This document shows, piece by piece, positions 31,132 to 40,633 of a stretch of 40,716 bases of DNA. The DNA comes from CAZDDI01 sp964504195 (GTDB lineage: Bacteria; Chloroflexota; Anaerolineae; B4-G1; SLSP01), in assembly GCA_964504195.1 (NCBI GenBank), contig CAZDDI010000039.1, positions 1 to 40,716 of the forward strand, in the 5' to 3' direction. Position 1 is the first letter of the stretch. Every line of letters begins with the position of its first letter. The position numbers and the translations under genes were made by a program. The notes beneath the pieces are model-generated. The model saw nothing but the letters and a program-made list of their open reading frames with translations, was not told the DNA's origin and made no database searches.

Positions 31132-33723
31132 ATGACCATGCGAGTTATCTTAACCCACGAGAACGCCGATTTTGACGCGATAGCGAGCCTGCTGGGAGCG
31201 CACAAGCTTTTCCCTGAAGCGCGCCCAATTTTGCCGCGGCGCATCAACCGCAATGTGCAGGCTTTCCTCGCGCTCTACAACTCACAGCTTCCTTTTGTGG
31301 ATGCCGATACGCTCCCGCGTGGGCAGCATATCCACCGCGTTATCCTGGTGGATACGCAGACCCTCGTCACCGTGCGTGGGATGGGGCCGGAAGTAGATGA
31401 AGTTCTCATTATTGATCATCACACGCCCCCTGAAACCCTCCCTGCCCACTGGCGCTTTCAGGGCCAGCCCATCGGTGCGACGACCACCCTGCTGGTCGAA
31501 TCTATTTCCGCGCGCCTGATTCCCCTCAACGGCGTAGAAGCCACGCTGCTGCTCTCCGGCATCTACGAAGATACTGGTTCGCTCTCCTATTCTGCCACTA
31601 CGGCCCGCGATTTACGCGCCGCTGCGTGGCTCATGGGCCAGGGTGCTAGCCTCGACATCGTTATGGACTTCCTCCAGCATCCGCTCACCGAAGGGCAGAA
31701 AATCCTTTACGAGGCATTGCTCGAACAATCGGAGACTTTGCACTTTGACGGTCATCCGGTCGTCATCGCCTGGGCGCGTGCCGGTGACTTGCAGGAGGAA
31801 CTCTCTACTCTGGCGCATAAGCTGCGGGAGCTGCTCGACCCCTCTGCCCTCTTTGTTTTGGTGCAAATGGATCATAACACGCAGTTGGTGGCCCGTAGCA
31901 CTAGTGACGACATCAACGTCGCCGATATCGCCGCGCACTTCGGCGGCAAGGGCCATGATCGGGCAGCTGCGGCCCTGGTGCGTGACCGTGACGTGGAAGC
32001 TGTGCGTGATGAACTGCGCACGCTGCTTGCGACATACGTGCGCGCCCGTGTCGCTGTGCGCGATTTGATGTCCTGGGGCGTGCGGACAGTCCCGCCGGAT
32101 ATGCACATCGAGGTTGTCGCTGCGCAGATGCAGCGCACCGGACATGAAGGCTACCCTGTCGTTGAGGGCGACCGGGTAGTAGGTTTGGTCACGCGCAATG
32201 CCGTGGATCGTGCCCTGCGCCACGCCTGGCAACGCCAACCCGTCAGTCAGATTATGGAGGCGGGCGAAATCACCGTTGCCCCGGACGACTCCTCCGAGCG
32301 GGTGCGCGATCTGATGATTCAAACTGGGTGGGGGCAAATCCCCGTTGTCACCGCCGGACGCATTACCGGTGTTGTCACCCGCACCGATCTCATCCGCATT
32401 CCCCCCTCGGAGGTGGAACAAGAACGCCAAAAAATAGCCCGGCAAATTGCAGCGGCCTTCCCTATGCCTTTGCTCGATCTGATCAAACGGGCCGGCGCTG
32501 CCGCCGCAGAGCTGGGAGACCGGCTCTACTTCGTCGGTGGCCTCGTGCGCGATCTGCTGTTGCACTTTCCCATCTTCGATGTTGATTTGGTCGTCGAGGG
32601 CGACGCCATCCGGCTGGCGCGTAACCTCGTGGCGCAGTATGGCGGCGAGGTGCGCACCCACAGCCGTTTCGGCACCGCCAAATGGCTGCTCGATGCCGGG
32701 GTCTGGGCGCAGGTGGGCGCAGCAGATACCAGCGGCCTGCCGGAGTGCATTGACCTGGTCACGGCCCGTACCGAGTTTTACGACCACCCCACCGCGCTCC
32801 CGCTCGTCGAGCGCAGCTCCATCAAACAAGACCTGCACCGGCGCGATTTCACCATCAACACCCTGGCTTTGCGCCTCGATCCGGGCCATTGGGGTGAACT
32901 GCTCGATTTCTACAACGGCAAGGCCGACCTTGAAGCCGGCGTCATCCGTGTGCTGCACAGCCTTAGTTTTGTGGATGATCCCACCCGTATCTTGCGGGCG
33001 GCGCGCTTTGAGGCGCGTCTGGGCTTCAGCCTTGATGAGCGCAGCGAGCGGCTCATCGCTGAGGCGCTGCCGCTGCTCAACCGCGTTACTGGGGGGCGCA
33101 TCCGCCACGAGCTAGAGCTCATCTTTGGCGAAGCCGCGCCCGAAAAAGCCCTGGCGCGGTTAGCGGAGCTGGGCGCACTTGAGCATATCGAACCGGCGCT
33201 CGGTGGCAACGGCTGGTTGCGCGAGCATTTTGTGCTCCTGCGCGAAACCCTCGATTTTGCCTTTTGGGGTCTTGATGCTGACGATCGCTGCTTTTTACAT
33301 TGGGCCTTGTGGCTATATGTGTGCGATTCGGCGCTGGTGGGACGTTTGGCCCAGTACTTCCTCATGCCCCGGCAGCTTTCGGATGACTTATTGCGTTTGA
33401 AGGAATTGCAAGCGTTGCCGCAAGCCATGCAGTTGCTCGACCGGCCCAGCCAACTCTGCGCGCTGCTGGAGCCGTTCCCCGGACGCTTGTTAGCTTTACT
33501 CTGGTTGACCACGCCGAACGCGGCGACGCGGCAGCGTTTGCAGACCTATTGGAGTCAATGGCAACACATCCAACCGGAACTCACCGGGCGCGATTTACGC
33601 GCATTGGGCTTGCCGCCCGGCCCACGCTACACCGAGTTGTTGCGTCAACTGCGCGTTGCACGACTGGATGGCGAGATTACCTCGCGCGAAGAAGAGCTGC
33701 AGATTGTGAAACGTGATGCGTGA
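31132..33723 (+). CDS. DHH phosphoesterase, CBS and poly(A) polymerase/tRNA nucleotidyltransferase fusion
   Basis: An 863-residue protein from ATG 31132; an earlier in-frame ATG at 31066 lies upstream of the promoter. Domains in order: a DHH phosphoesterase (residues 1-310, with HENADFDAIASLLG and IIDHHTPPE), a CBS pair (about 306-425, VRDLMSWGVRTVPPD then ITGVVTRTDL), and a class II nucleotidyltransferase head (about 465-600, YFVGGLVRDLLLHFPIFDVD with catalytic D-x-D). An RNA-binding region follows. Such fusions add A (or CCA) to tRNA 3' ends in several phyla where the work is split between enzymes. The DHH part may remove nucleotides. Confidence 0.93.
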   Translation: MTMRVILTHENADFDAIASLLGAHKLFPEARPILPRRINRNVQAFLALYNSQLPFVDADTLPRGQHIHRVILVDTQTLVTVRGMGPEVDEVLIIDHHTPPETLPAHWRFQGQPIGATTTLLVESISARLIPLNGVEATLLLSGIYEDTGSLSYSATTARDLRAAAWLMGQGASLDIVMDFLQHPLTEGQKILYEALLEQSETLHFDGHPVVIAWARAGDLQEELSTLAHKLRELLDPSALFVLVQMDHNTQLVARSTSDDINVADIAAHFGGKGHDRAAAALVRDRDVEAVRDELRTLLATYVRARVAVRDLMSWGVRTVPPDMHIEVVAAQMQRTGHEGYPVVEGDRVVGLVTRNAVDRALRHAWQRQPVSQIMEAGEITVAPDDSSERVRDLMIQTGWGQIPVVTAGRITGVVTRTDLIRIPPSEVEQERQKIARQIAAAFPMPLLDLIKRAGAAAAELGDRLYFVGGLVRDLLLHFPIFDVDLVVEGDAIRLARNLVAQYGGEVRTHSRFGTAKWLLDAGVWAQVGAADTSGLPECIDLVTARTEFYDHPTALPLVERSSIKQDLHRRDFTINTLALRLDPGHWGELLDFYNGKADLEAGVIRVLHSLSFVDDPTRILRAARFEARLGFSLDERSERLIAEALPLLNRVTGGRIRHELELIFGEAAPEKALARLAELGALEHIEPALGGNGWLREHFVLLRETLDFAFWGLDADDRCFLHWALWLYVCDSALVGRLAQYFLMPRQLSDDLLRLKELQALPQAMQLLDRPSQLCALLEPFPGRLLALLWLTTPNAATRQRLQTYWSQWQHIQPELTGRDLRALGLPPGPRYTELLRQLRVARLDGEITSREEELQIVKRDA

Positions 33724-33781
33724 AAATTTCACCTTTCGCCGTTTGAGATTCGCCATTCACTGATTTTCCAGGGAGGGCGCC

Positions 33782-34660
33782 ATGTCTGTCTCCAAAATGA
33801 CCGTGTACACTGTGAACGAACAACAAGTCTACGTCCACGAAGAAGGGCGCGCCAACGGGCCACTCGCGGTGCTAATTCATGGTTGGTCGAGCTCCTGGTA
33901 TGCGGTCTCGCCACTCCTGCCTATTGTCAACCGGCGTCATCGTTGTCTGGCTGTGGATTTACCAGGCTTTGGGCAATCCCCGCCTCTCAAAGGGCACACA
34001 ATTATTGATGCTTATGTGGAATTGCTCGCTGATTTGATCCGTGCCGAAACAGATAAGCCAGTGGTACTGATTGGGCATTCAATGGGGGGGATGATTAGCA
34101 TCAATCTGACGCTCAAGTACCCGGAGCTGGTAGAGCGCATGGTTTTGCTCTGTCCCACCATCAGCGGCAATCTGTCCATGTTTATCAACCTGTTCATGTA
34201 CCCCTTTGTCTGGATGGAGCGGTTTGTGCTTACTCGCTGGTTGGTGGAAATACTGGAGCCGCAAATGTTGAGCGTTACCGATCGGTTGTTGCGCCCGGCA
34301 CTCTTTGCTGATCGCAGCGGCATCACGGGCCAGGAGTACGAGCGTATCCGCGCCGATGCGCGCCGTAAAGGGCAAGGTCATGTGCGCGCCGAGTGCTTCG
34401 ATGCGATGCGCAACAATGACTTGCGCGAACGGTTGAAAGAGTTGGATGTGCCCGCATTGGTGATCTGGGGCATGGAAGACAACACTGTGCCGTTGCGCGA
34501 CGCCAGTGTTGTGGCTAAAGCCTGGTCTGAGGCCGACCTCCGCATCATTCCCAATGCCGGGCACTGGCCGCAGTTCGAGAAACCGTTGGTCACGGAGCGC
34601 TATGTGCGGGCTTTCTTGAGCACCCCGCTGAGCCTGCTCAAGTTTATGACAGAAGAATGA
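33782..34660 (+). CDS. Alpha/beta-hydrolase fold protein
   Basis: A 292-residue enzyme. The nucleophile is Ser100 in GHSMGGMISINL, the acid is probably Asp in WGMEDNTVPL, and the base is His in NAGHWPQFEKP. The oxyanion region HGWSSSW is near residue 36. GGGAGGG lies upstream of the ATG. It may be an esterase, lipase or C-C hydrolase; the sequence does not decide. It follows the nucleotidyltransferase by 58 bp. Confidence 0.9.
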   Translation: MSVSKMTVYTVNEQQVYVHEEGRANGPLAVLIHGWSSSWYAVSPLLPIVNRRHRCLAVDLPGFGQSPPLKGHTIIDAYVELLADLIRAETDKPVVLIGHSMGGMISINLTLKYPELVERMVLLCPTISGNLSMFINLFMYPFVWMERFVLTRWLVEILEPQMLSVTDRLLRPALFADRSGITGQEYERIRADARRKGQGHVRAECFDAMRNNDLRERLKELDVPALVIWGMEDNTVPLRDASVVAKAWSEADLRIIPNAGHWPQFEKPLVTERYVRAFLSTPLSLLKFMTEE

Positions 34661-34708
34661 CTCTGCCGCAAAACCCATATTTTTAACCACAGAGTTTTTT
34701 GATTTTTC

Positions 34709-34745
34709 TCAGACCTATCAGGTTTCAAAAACCTGATAGGTCTGA
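34709..34745. terminator. Perfect 17-bp hairpin
   Basis: TCAGACCTATCAGGTTT (34709-34725) pairs with AAACCTGATAGGTCTGA (34729-34745) over a 3-nt loop. It can end the hydrolase transcript. The AGACCT..CAGGTTT pattern is that of the MITE ends at 12551 and 26601. Confidence 0.65.
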
Positions 34746-34807
34746 GAGGGAATGCTGGTGGTTTAGCGACTTTGCGTGAAATTTTAGCTTTTTGAGAGGT
34801 TTTACCT

Positions 34808-35443
34808 ATGCCCAGATTTTACCCATCCTATCAAGCCCTGACGCTGGCTGATACAATTCTCGAAGAAGTAGGTCAGCGTATGGACGGCTACCAGGGGCGT
34901 ATTGGTGCTGCCTGGTATTGGCGATTGCCAGGTGGTATCCTTGCTACGATTAACATTGACTTTACCGTTACTGAGCAACGCTGGGATCTGCTGCGCGCTC
35001 AGGCAGCTTCGCCCGCCGTCGGCGTCTTTCACGGTGCAGATTTCCCTTTTGCTGCTTACGGCACGCTGGAGAGCTCCCCGCCCTTCATCCATGATCTTGA
35101 GGGTGAAGCGGAATGGGCCAATCGCCTGTACTTTCAGCTGGGGTATCTCATCGAGGATATGACACTGTGGTTGGAGATGCTCCGCGCTGCTATCATCGAG
35201 CCACAAATCCGCCCGCCCGCCACGATTCCAGACATCACGCCGCTCCAACGTGAGCTGGTCAACTATGCCCTAACCGAGCTAGATGGTGACTTCCGCCTCA
35301 AAGATCTCCACGCCGCGTTCGAGCAACGCCTCTCTCGCCAACGCCTCTCCCGGCTGGCGCAGGAGTGGGAACAGTTGGGACTGCTTACCGAGCGCCCCCG
35401 TCGTGTCACCGTCGCCTTACGCAGCCTCTCGGAGAGAGGGTGA
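34808..35443 (+). CDS. Unknown protein with a winged-helix-like C-terminus
   Basis: A 211-residue soluble protein. The N-terminal 130 residues are unfamiliar (AWYWRLPGGILATINIDFTV). The C-terminal 65 residues (LQRELVNYALTELDGDFRLK, then RLSRLAQEWEQLGLLTERPR) look like a winged-helix DNA-binding domain, which suggests a regulator with a sensing domain. No family is recognised. It sits alone between the hydrolase and transketolase genes. Confidence 0.75.
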   Translation: MPRFYPSYQALTLADTILEEVGQRMDGYQGRIGAAWYWRLPGGILATINIDFTVTEQRWDLLRAQAASPAVGVFHGADFPFAAYGTLESSPPFIHDLEGEAEWANRLYFQLGYLIEDMTLWLEMLRAAIIEPQIRPPATIPDITPLQRELVNYALTELDGDFRLKDLHAAFEQRLSRQRLSRLAQEWEQLGLLTERPRRVTVALRSLSERG

Positions 35444-35651
35444 AAGTGTTGGGTATGGCCCTGGCCGCGCTTGACCAGCCACACAAGCGGTTATGCTCAT
35501 CCGCGCATGACCCGTCACGCGCAACAAAAACCTTGCCCGCATAGCACCCGTACTGCGTAAAACGTAATGCGTAAAGAAGATGTAGAAAGCAGTTTTTCAT
35601 TCACCATTCACCATTCGCTGATTTTTTAGATTTTTCCCAGGAGGACTTTGA

Positions 35652-37658
35652 ATGCCTAACACTGAATTACAACAACGCTGTATCAACGCCTTGCGCGTGC
35701 TGGCAATGGACGCTGTCCAAAACGCCAACTCCGGCCATCCGGGAATGCCAATGGGTATGGCGGATGTCGCTTATGTGCTGTGGACGCGCCATCTCAAGCA
35801 CAACCCCCATAACCCGCACTGGATCAACCGTGATCGGTTTGTGCTGTCCGCTGGTCATGGTTCGATGCTGCTGTACGCGCTCCTGCATCTCACTGGCTAC
35901 CCCATTTTTATGGACGATCTCAAACGTTTTCGCCAGTGGGATAGCAAGACCCCCGGTCATCCCGAATACGATCTCGACCTGGGCATTGAAACGACCACCG
36001 GGCCGCTAGGACAGGGCTTCGCCAACGGCGTGGGCATGGCGATTGCGCAACAGCACCTTGTCGCGCGCTTCAACCGGTTGGGCTATCACATTCTCGATCA
36101 CTACATCTACGCCATCGTCTCTGACGGCGATCTGATGGAGGGCATCAGCCACGAGGCCGCCTCGCTGGCGGGGCATTTGGGTCTCGAACGTCTCATCTAT
36201 TTCTACGATGACAACGAGATCTCCATTGAAGGCTCCACCGACCTGGCCTTCACCGAAGATGTCGTGCAGCGCTTTCAGGCTTACGGCTGGCACGTCCAGA
36301 GCATTGATGCTCACGATACCGACGCCATTGACGCCGCTATCCGTGCCGCGCAAACCCACAAGGGCCAGCCGCACCTGATCTGCTGCAAGACCCATATCGC
36401 CTATGGGAGCCCCAATAAACAAGGTACGGCCTCTGCGCATGGTGAGCCGCTGGGGGTGGAAGAAATCCGTTTGACCAAAGCCGCGCTCGGTTGGCCTAGC
36501 GACGAACCCTTCTTTGTGCCGGATGACGTTCTGGCGCAATATCGTTTGGCCTTGCCGCAGGGGCAGCGTGTCGAGGCCGTTTGGCAGGAGCTCGTGACCA
36601 ACTACGCGCGCGAGTATCCCGAAGACGCAGCCGAACTGCAACGCCTCACCGCGGGACACTTGCCCCCAGGTTGGGAAAGTGTGCTGCCTGTCTTCAAGCC
36701 GGAGGAAGGGCCGCTGGCGACGCGTGCCGCTTCCGGTAAGGCGCTCAATGCGCTCGCACCGGTCATCCCCGAACTGTTGGGCGGTTCGGCAGACTTACAC
36801 CCCTCCACCAACACCTATCTCAAGGGCTTTCCCGATTTCCAGAAGGACACGACCATGGGGCGTAACTTCCACTTTGGCGTGCGCGAGCTGGGTATGGGTG
36901 GCATCCTTAACGGCATGGCGCTCTACGGCGGCTTGCGCGTCTATGGTGCGACGTTTATGGTTTTCAGTGATTACATCCGCCCGGCAGTGCGCCTTTCGGC
37001 AATCATGAAGCTGCCTGTAACTTACGTCTTTACCCACGATTCGATCTTTGTGGGCGAGGATGGCCCGACCCATCAGCCGGTAGAGCAATTGCTGGCGCTG
37101 CGGGCGATTCCTAACCTCACGGTGATGCGCCCGGCGGACGCTAATGAGACTGTCGCGGCATGGCGTTGGGCGCTGGGTGAAAAGCACGGCCCGGTTGTGC
37201 TGGCCCTTACCCGTCAGAAGTTACCGGTTTTCCCGGAGACCGCTGCTGCCGCCGCGCAAGGCGTGGCGCGCGGCGGGTACATTCTGCGCAACTCCTCCCT
37301 GGATCATACGGAGATGCTGCTTATTGCCACCGGTTCCGAGGTGGAAGTTGCCCTGGCTGCGCAGCAGGTGCTCGCCGAGCGGCGCATTGGGGTGCGCGTC
37401 ATCAGTATGCCCTGCCGTGAGCTCTTCGATACGCAACCCCTCTTCTATCGGCTTACCGTGCTGCCGCCGGACATCCCCAAGCGGCTCGCCATTGAGGCCG
37501 GCGTCACCATCGGCTGGGAGAAGTACGTTGGTGAACAGGGCGCGATCATCGGCATCAACCGCTTCGGCGCATCGGCCCCGTACCAGATTTTGCAGCGCGA
37601 ATTCGGTTTCACGGCTGAAGACATCGCTGATCGGGCGCAGAAGCTGCTGTTGGAGTAG
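35652..37658 (+). CDS. tkt: Transketolase
   Basis: A 668-residue protein of normal family length with AGGAGG upstream. N-terminal NANSGHPGMPMGMADVAYVL, thiamine-diphosphate motif SDGDLMEGISHEAASLAGHL, and the pyrimidine-domain VFTHDSIFVGEDGPTHQPVE are all conserved. It transfers two-carbon units between sugar phosphates in the pentose phosphate pathway. It is monocistronic here. Heptad-type repeats (CACCATT) lie upstream at 35598-35625. Confidence 0.97.
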   Translation: MPNTELQQRCINALRVLAMDAVQNANSGHPGMPMGMADVAYVLWTRHLKHNPHNPHWINRDRFVLSAGHGSMLLYALLHLTGYPIFMDDLKRFRQWDSKTPGHPEYDLDLGIETTTGPLGQGFANGVGMAIAQQHLVARFNRLGYHILDHYIYAIVSDGDLMEGISHEAASLAGHLGLERLIYFYDDNEISIEGSTDLAFTEDVVQRFQAYGWHVQSIDAHDTDAIDAAIRAAQTHKGQPHLICCKTHIAYGSPNKQGTASAHGEPLGVEEIRLTKAALGWPSDEPFFVPDDVLAQYRLALPQGQRVEAVWQELVTNYAREYPEDAAELQRLTAGHLPPGWESVLPVFKPEEGPLATRAASGKALNALAPVIPELLGGSADLHPSTNTYLKGFPDFQKDTTMGRNFHFGVRELGMGGILNGMALYGGLRVYGATFMVFSDYIRPAVRLSAIMKLPVTYVFTHDSIFVGEDGPTHQPVEQLLALRAIPNLTVMRPADANETVAAWRWALGEKHGPVVLALTRQKLPVFPETAAAAAQGVARGGYILRNSSLDHTEMLLIATGSEVEVALAAQQVLAERRIGVRVISMPCRELFDTQPLFYRLTVLPPDIPKRLAIEAGVTIGWEKYVGEQGAIIGINRFGASAPYQILQREFGFTAEDIADRAQKLLLE

Positions 37659-37753
37659 GTGGAGAAGTTTATCGCAGCGTTCGTAAAAGTTGTTATGATT
37701 TTGTGATGGCATCGCGTTCTCAGTGCCTGCTGCAGTTAAAATCGGGTTAACGT

Positions 37754-37885
37754 AAGTTGCTGCCTGGTCTGATGCAGAGATTAGGGCTACGGATTTTACG
37801 GAGTAGACGATTTTGTCTGGTTCTTGTCCGTAAAATCTATGTGAATCCGTGGCCCATAACAATTCTGGCAGACAGGCAGCAACTT
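37754..37885. repeat. Small element with 13-bp inverted ends
   Basis: AAGTTGCTGCCTG (37754-37766) and CAGGCAGCAACTT (37873-37885) are perfect inverted repeats. An inner pair GATTTTACGGA / TCCGTAAAATC is present. It lies in the transketolase-DUF2723 gap and is MITE-like. Confidence 0.75.
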
Positions 37886-37913
37886 GAGTTAGGGCTATAC
37901 GAGTCCTGTTGCT

Positions 37914-40475
37914 ATGGAAATCAAAACCATCCAAAAAATTAAAATTGTTTTTGGGCTGGCGTTCTTCCTGCTCTACGCCGCCACTGCCGCCCACGACATT
38001 CTTCCCGCCGATAGCGGCGAGTTCCAGCTGGCAGCCGCCGGGTGGGGTATCTTGCATCCCCCCGGCTATCCGCTGTACACTGTACTCGGCGCGCTCTGGG
38101 TGCGGCTGTTGCCATTCGGCGCGCTTCCTTTTCGACTCAACCTTTTTAGCGCCGCGCTTGCTGCGCTTACGCTGGTGCTTGTGGGCGATGCCGTCCGGGT
38201 CTGGGCGCAACAGCTGCGCTTGCCAGAGCGCGCTGCTGTGCTGGGCGGTCTGGCTGCGACGCTGCTGTTGGGCCTTTCGCCCACTTTCTGGGCGCAGGCC
38301 ACCACTGCCAATATCCGTATGCCTACCATGCTCTTCGGTGCGTGGGGCTTCCTGGCTCTGGGCTGCTATGCAACCGCAAAGAACTCTCGTGCTCTGGTGA
38401 GTCTGGCTCTCGCGTTGGGGCTGGGGGTGGGCCATCACCCTTCGCTGATTTTCATCGCTGCGAGCTGGGCATTTTATTTGCTACTGGCCGATGCGCGGCT
38501 CTTCGTCCGGCCGCGCTGCTGGTGGAAAGCTGCCCTCATCGGCGCAGCGGCGTGGTTGCTGCCGCAGCTCTATATTCCCTTGCGTGGGGGTATGGCGAAT
38601 GTCCCCCTCGCTGATCCCGGCCTCAATACCTGGGGCGGATTTTGGCATCACGTCCTGGCGCAAGGTTTCAGCGGCGACATGCTCGCTTTCGCTAACTTGC
38701 CTGATCTGGCTTTGCGCCTGCCCCTTATCCCGGTGCTCTACACCTTCCAATTCGCGCCCCTCTGGTTGCTGGCGATAGGGATTGGTTGGGGCTGGCTCCT
38801 GCGCCGCGATGGGCCGCTCGCGCTCTCGCTGTTGGCCGGCTGGATGCTACACACGTTCATCACCATCACCTACCGCGCGCCGCAGACAGTGGAATATCTC
38901 ATGCCTGCTTACCTGCCGCTGATGCTTGTATTTGGGGTGGCGGTGGCGAGAATGGCGAACGGCGAATGGCGAATCGCAAATCGCAAATCGCAAATCGCAA
39001 ATCGCAAACCCAAAATCCAAAATCTAAAATCTAAAATTTTTATCTCTGGATTGTTATTATTGCTGTTCCGGCCTTTGTCTTCACGGTTGCCCGATTTCCT
39101 CGCGCTGGCTGCCGACACCTCCATCCGCGATCGGGTTGCGCCGCTGCTGGAAGCTGCGCCGTCTGGAGCGTTGATCCTTGCGGATTGGCACTGGGCCACG
39201 CCGCTGTGGGTCTTGCAGACTGTGGAAGGGTTGGGGGCGGATGTGGACGTGGCCTACGTCTACCCAGAGCCACCGCTGGATTACGAGGCCGTTTGGCTGG
39301 CCCGTGCCGAAGCTGCCGGGACTCGTGCGGTCTTCACCACGCACGCTTACGATTGGCCCGGTTGGGCGTCTGCGCCGGTGGGCGGCGGCTATCGGCTCTA
39401 CCGGCAGCCGCTTACCGCGCTCGATCCGGCGTTGGGCTTTGCCCCGCTAGAGGCTGACCTCGGCCCGGTGCGCGTGCTGGGCTTCAAAGCCGTTGGCCCG
39501 CGCACACCGGGCAGCATCCTTGAAGTGCAGCTGGCGTGGCAGGCCACCGGCTCGCAGTCACCCGCGCCCTCGTTCGCCGGGCGGCTGTGGGGCGCGGATG
39601 GCACGTTCCTGGCCGCGGGTGATCGCTACTTGGGCGAGGATACGGCTGCGGGCGTGGTACGCTTTGCGCGGCTCGATCTGCTCCTACCACTCGATATGTG
39701 TCAGGCGATGGCGGAGCTGCGGGTAGGCGTCTATACGGTGAGCGCCGGTACGTTCCAGGATAGGGGCGATGTGGCGCTGGCGTCCCTCCCGCTCGATTGT
39801 CGCTATCCGCGCTTGCCGTCTGAGCATGTCACGCTCGGCTTTGTACCGGGCGGCCCTTTTTTGCGTGGCTATGATTATGATGTGGATGGCGAGCGCGCCA
39901 CGCTGTACCTGCACTGGTGCGGGCCAGGCGCAGCTCTAGTCGCTCACAGCGGGGAGCAGACCGCGCTTGTTGGCTCGCTGGAGTGGGGGCATTGCCAGAG
40001 TGTGCGGTTGCCTGTCGCGTCGGACGCACGGCCCGTGTTGCACTTCACACGCCTGGATGGGCGTAGGGTGTCCTTGTGGTCAACGAGCTTGCCTGCGCCG
40101 CCGCAAGCAAGCCTTTATGTTCCCTTTGCCGACCGCATGGTGCTCACCGGCCTGGCGCAGCGCGAACGTGGCGGGCAGACGGTGCTGGATCTGCGCTGGC
40201 GCGTCACGCGCCCGCTGGTGGATGATTATGCCGTCAGCGCGCGTCTGTGGGGCGCCGATAGATCACTGCTCGCCATGCATGATTTCCAGCCGGCACTGAG
40301 CACCATCCCTACGCTCAAATGGGTCACGCGGGGCGGGTACATCCTCGACTCGCATCCCTTTGCGCCATTGGAAACTGCACCCACCTACGCGGAAATCGCC
40401 GTTTATGAGCGGTTTCGCCTCACATCCTTGCCCTCCGCGCGTGGCGAGCAAGTGTGGATTGCATTAGAACCCTGA
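37914..40475 (+). CDS. DUF2723 / TMEM260-like multi-pass membrane protein
   Basis: An 853-residue protein. The start has ADSGEFQLAAAGWGILHPPG, the hallmark of DUF2723, with the conserved Asp and Glu-Phe of O-mannosyltransferase-like enzymes. About ten membrane segments span residues 1-385. A large extracytoplasmic beta-rich part of two or three similar domains (for example LEVQLAWQATGS and VLDLRWRVTRPL) fills the rest. It may glycosylate exported proteins, by analogy with TMEM260. Residues 347-376 are encoded by heptad-repeat DNA and interrupt a helix block in frame. Confidence 0.85.
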   Translation: MEIKTIQKIKIVFGLAFFLLYAATAAHDILPADSGEFQLAAAGWGILHPPGYPLYTVLGALWVRLLPFGALPFRLNLFSAALAALTLVLVGDAVRVWAQQLRLPERAAVLGGLAATLLLGLSPTFWAQATTANIRMPTMLFGAWGFLALGCYATAKNSRALVSLALALGLGVGHHPSLIFIAASWAFYLLLADARLFVRPRCWWKAALIGAAAWLLPQLYIPLRGGMANVPLADPGLNTWGGFWHHVLAQGFSGDMLAFANLPDLALRLPLIPVLYTFQFAPLWLLAIGIGWGWLLRRDGPLALSLLAGWMLHTFITITYRAPQTVEYLMPAYLPLMLVFGVAVARMANGEWRIANRKSQIANRKPKIQNLKSKIFISGLLLLLFRPLSSRLPDFLALAADTSIRDRVAPLLEAAPSGALILADWHWATPLWVLQTVEGLGADVDVAYVYPEPPLDYEAVWLARAEAAGTRAVFTTHAYDWPGWASAPVGGGYRLYRQPLTALDPALGFAPLEADLGPVRVLGFKAVGPRTPGSILEVQLAWQATGSQSPAPSFAGRLWGADGTFLAAGDRYLGEDTAAGVVRFARLDLLLPLDMCQAMAELRVGVYTVSAGTFQDRGDVALASLPLDCRYPRLPSEHVTLGFVPGGPFLRGYDYDVDGERATLYLHWCGPGAALVAHSGEQTALVGSLEWGHCQSVRLPVASDARPVLHFTRLDGRRVSLWSTSLPAPPQASLYVPFADRMVLTGLAQRERGGQTVLDLRWRVTRPLVDDYAVSARLWGADRSLLAMHDFQPALSTIPTLKWVTRGGYILDSHPFAPLETAPTYAEIAVYERFRLTSLPSARGEQVWIALEP
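38950..39043 (+). repeat. Heptad repeat inserted in frame within the DUF2723 gene
   Basis: GGCGAAT and CGCAAAT heptads, then AAAATCC/AAAATCT units, run for 94 bp. Three heptads equal seven codons, so the frame stays open and gives a 7-residue period (IANRKSQ, IANRKPK, IQNLKSK). The same heptads lie between genes at 18334, 21618 and 24222. Confidence 0.9.
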
Positions 40476-40564
40476 CCCTTTAGCACAAGGGTATACGACA
40501 AATTATTGGATAAAGAACGATTCTTATCTGAAAAATACCTTTCTAAACTTGCAGCTCGCCTCAT

Positions 40565-40612
40565 TTTGAGAATTTTGCCCCCTCCCCACGCCGCTATGCG
40601 GTGCGGGGAGGG
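40565..40612 (+). repeat. Contig-end repeat, right side
   Basis: GAGAATTTTGCCCCCTCCCC leads into the hairpin CCCCCTCCCC / GGGGAGGGGG. Its reverse complement matches the first bases of the window. Confidence 0.8.
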
Positions 40613-40633
40613 GGAGAAAATAAAGGGAGTTTT

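Noticed and set aside
31612..33108. Antisense open frame of 498 codons
   Set aside because: It lies opposite the DHH-CBS-nucleotidyltransferase gene, which has clear catalytic motifs.
37221..38438. Antisense open frame of 405 codons across two genes
   Set aside because: It spans the transketolase end, the MITE-like element and the DUF2723 start, and has no recognisable domain.
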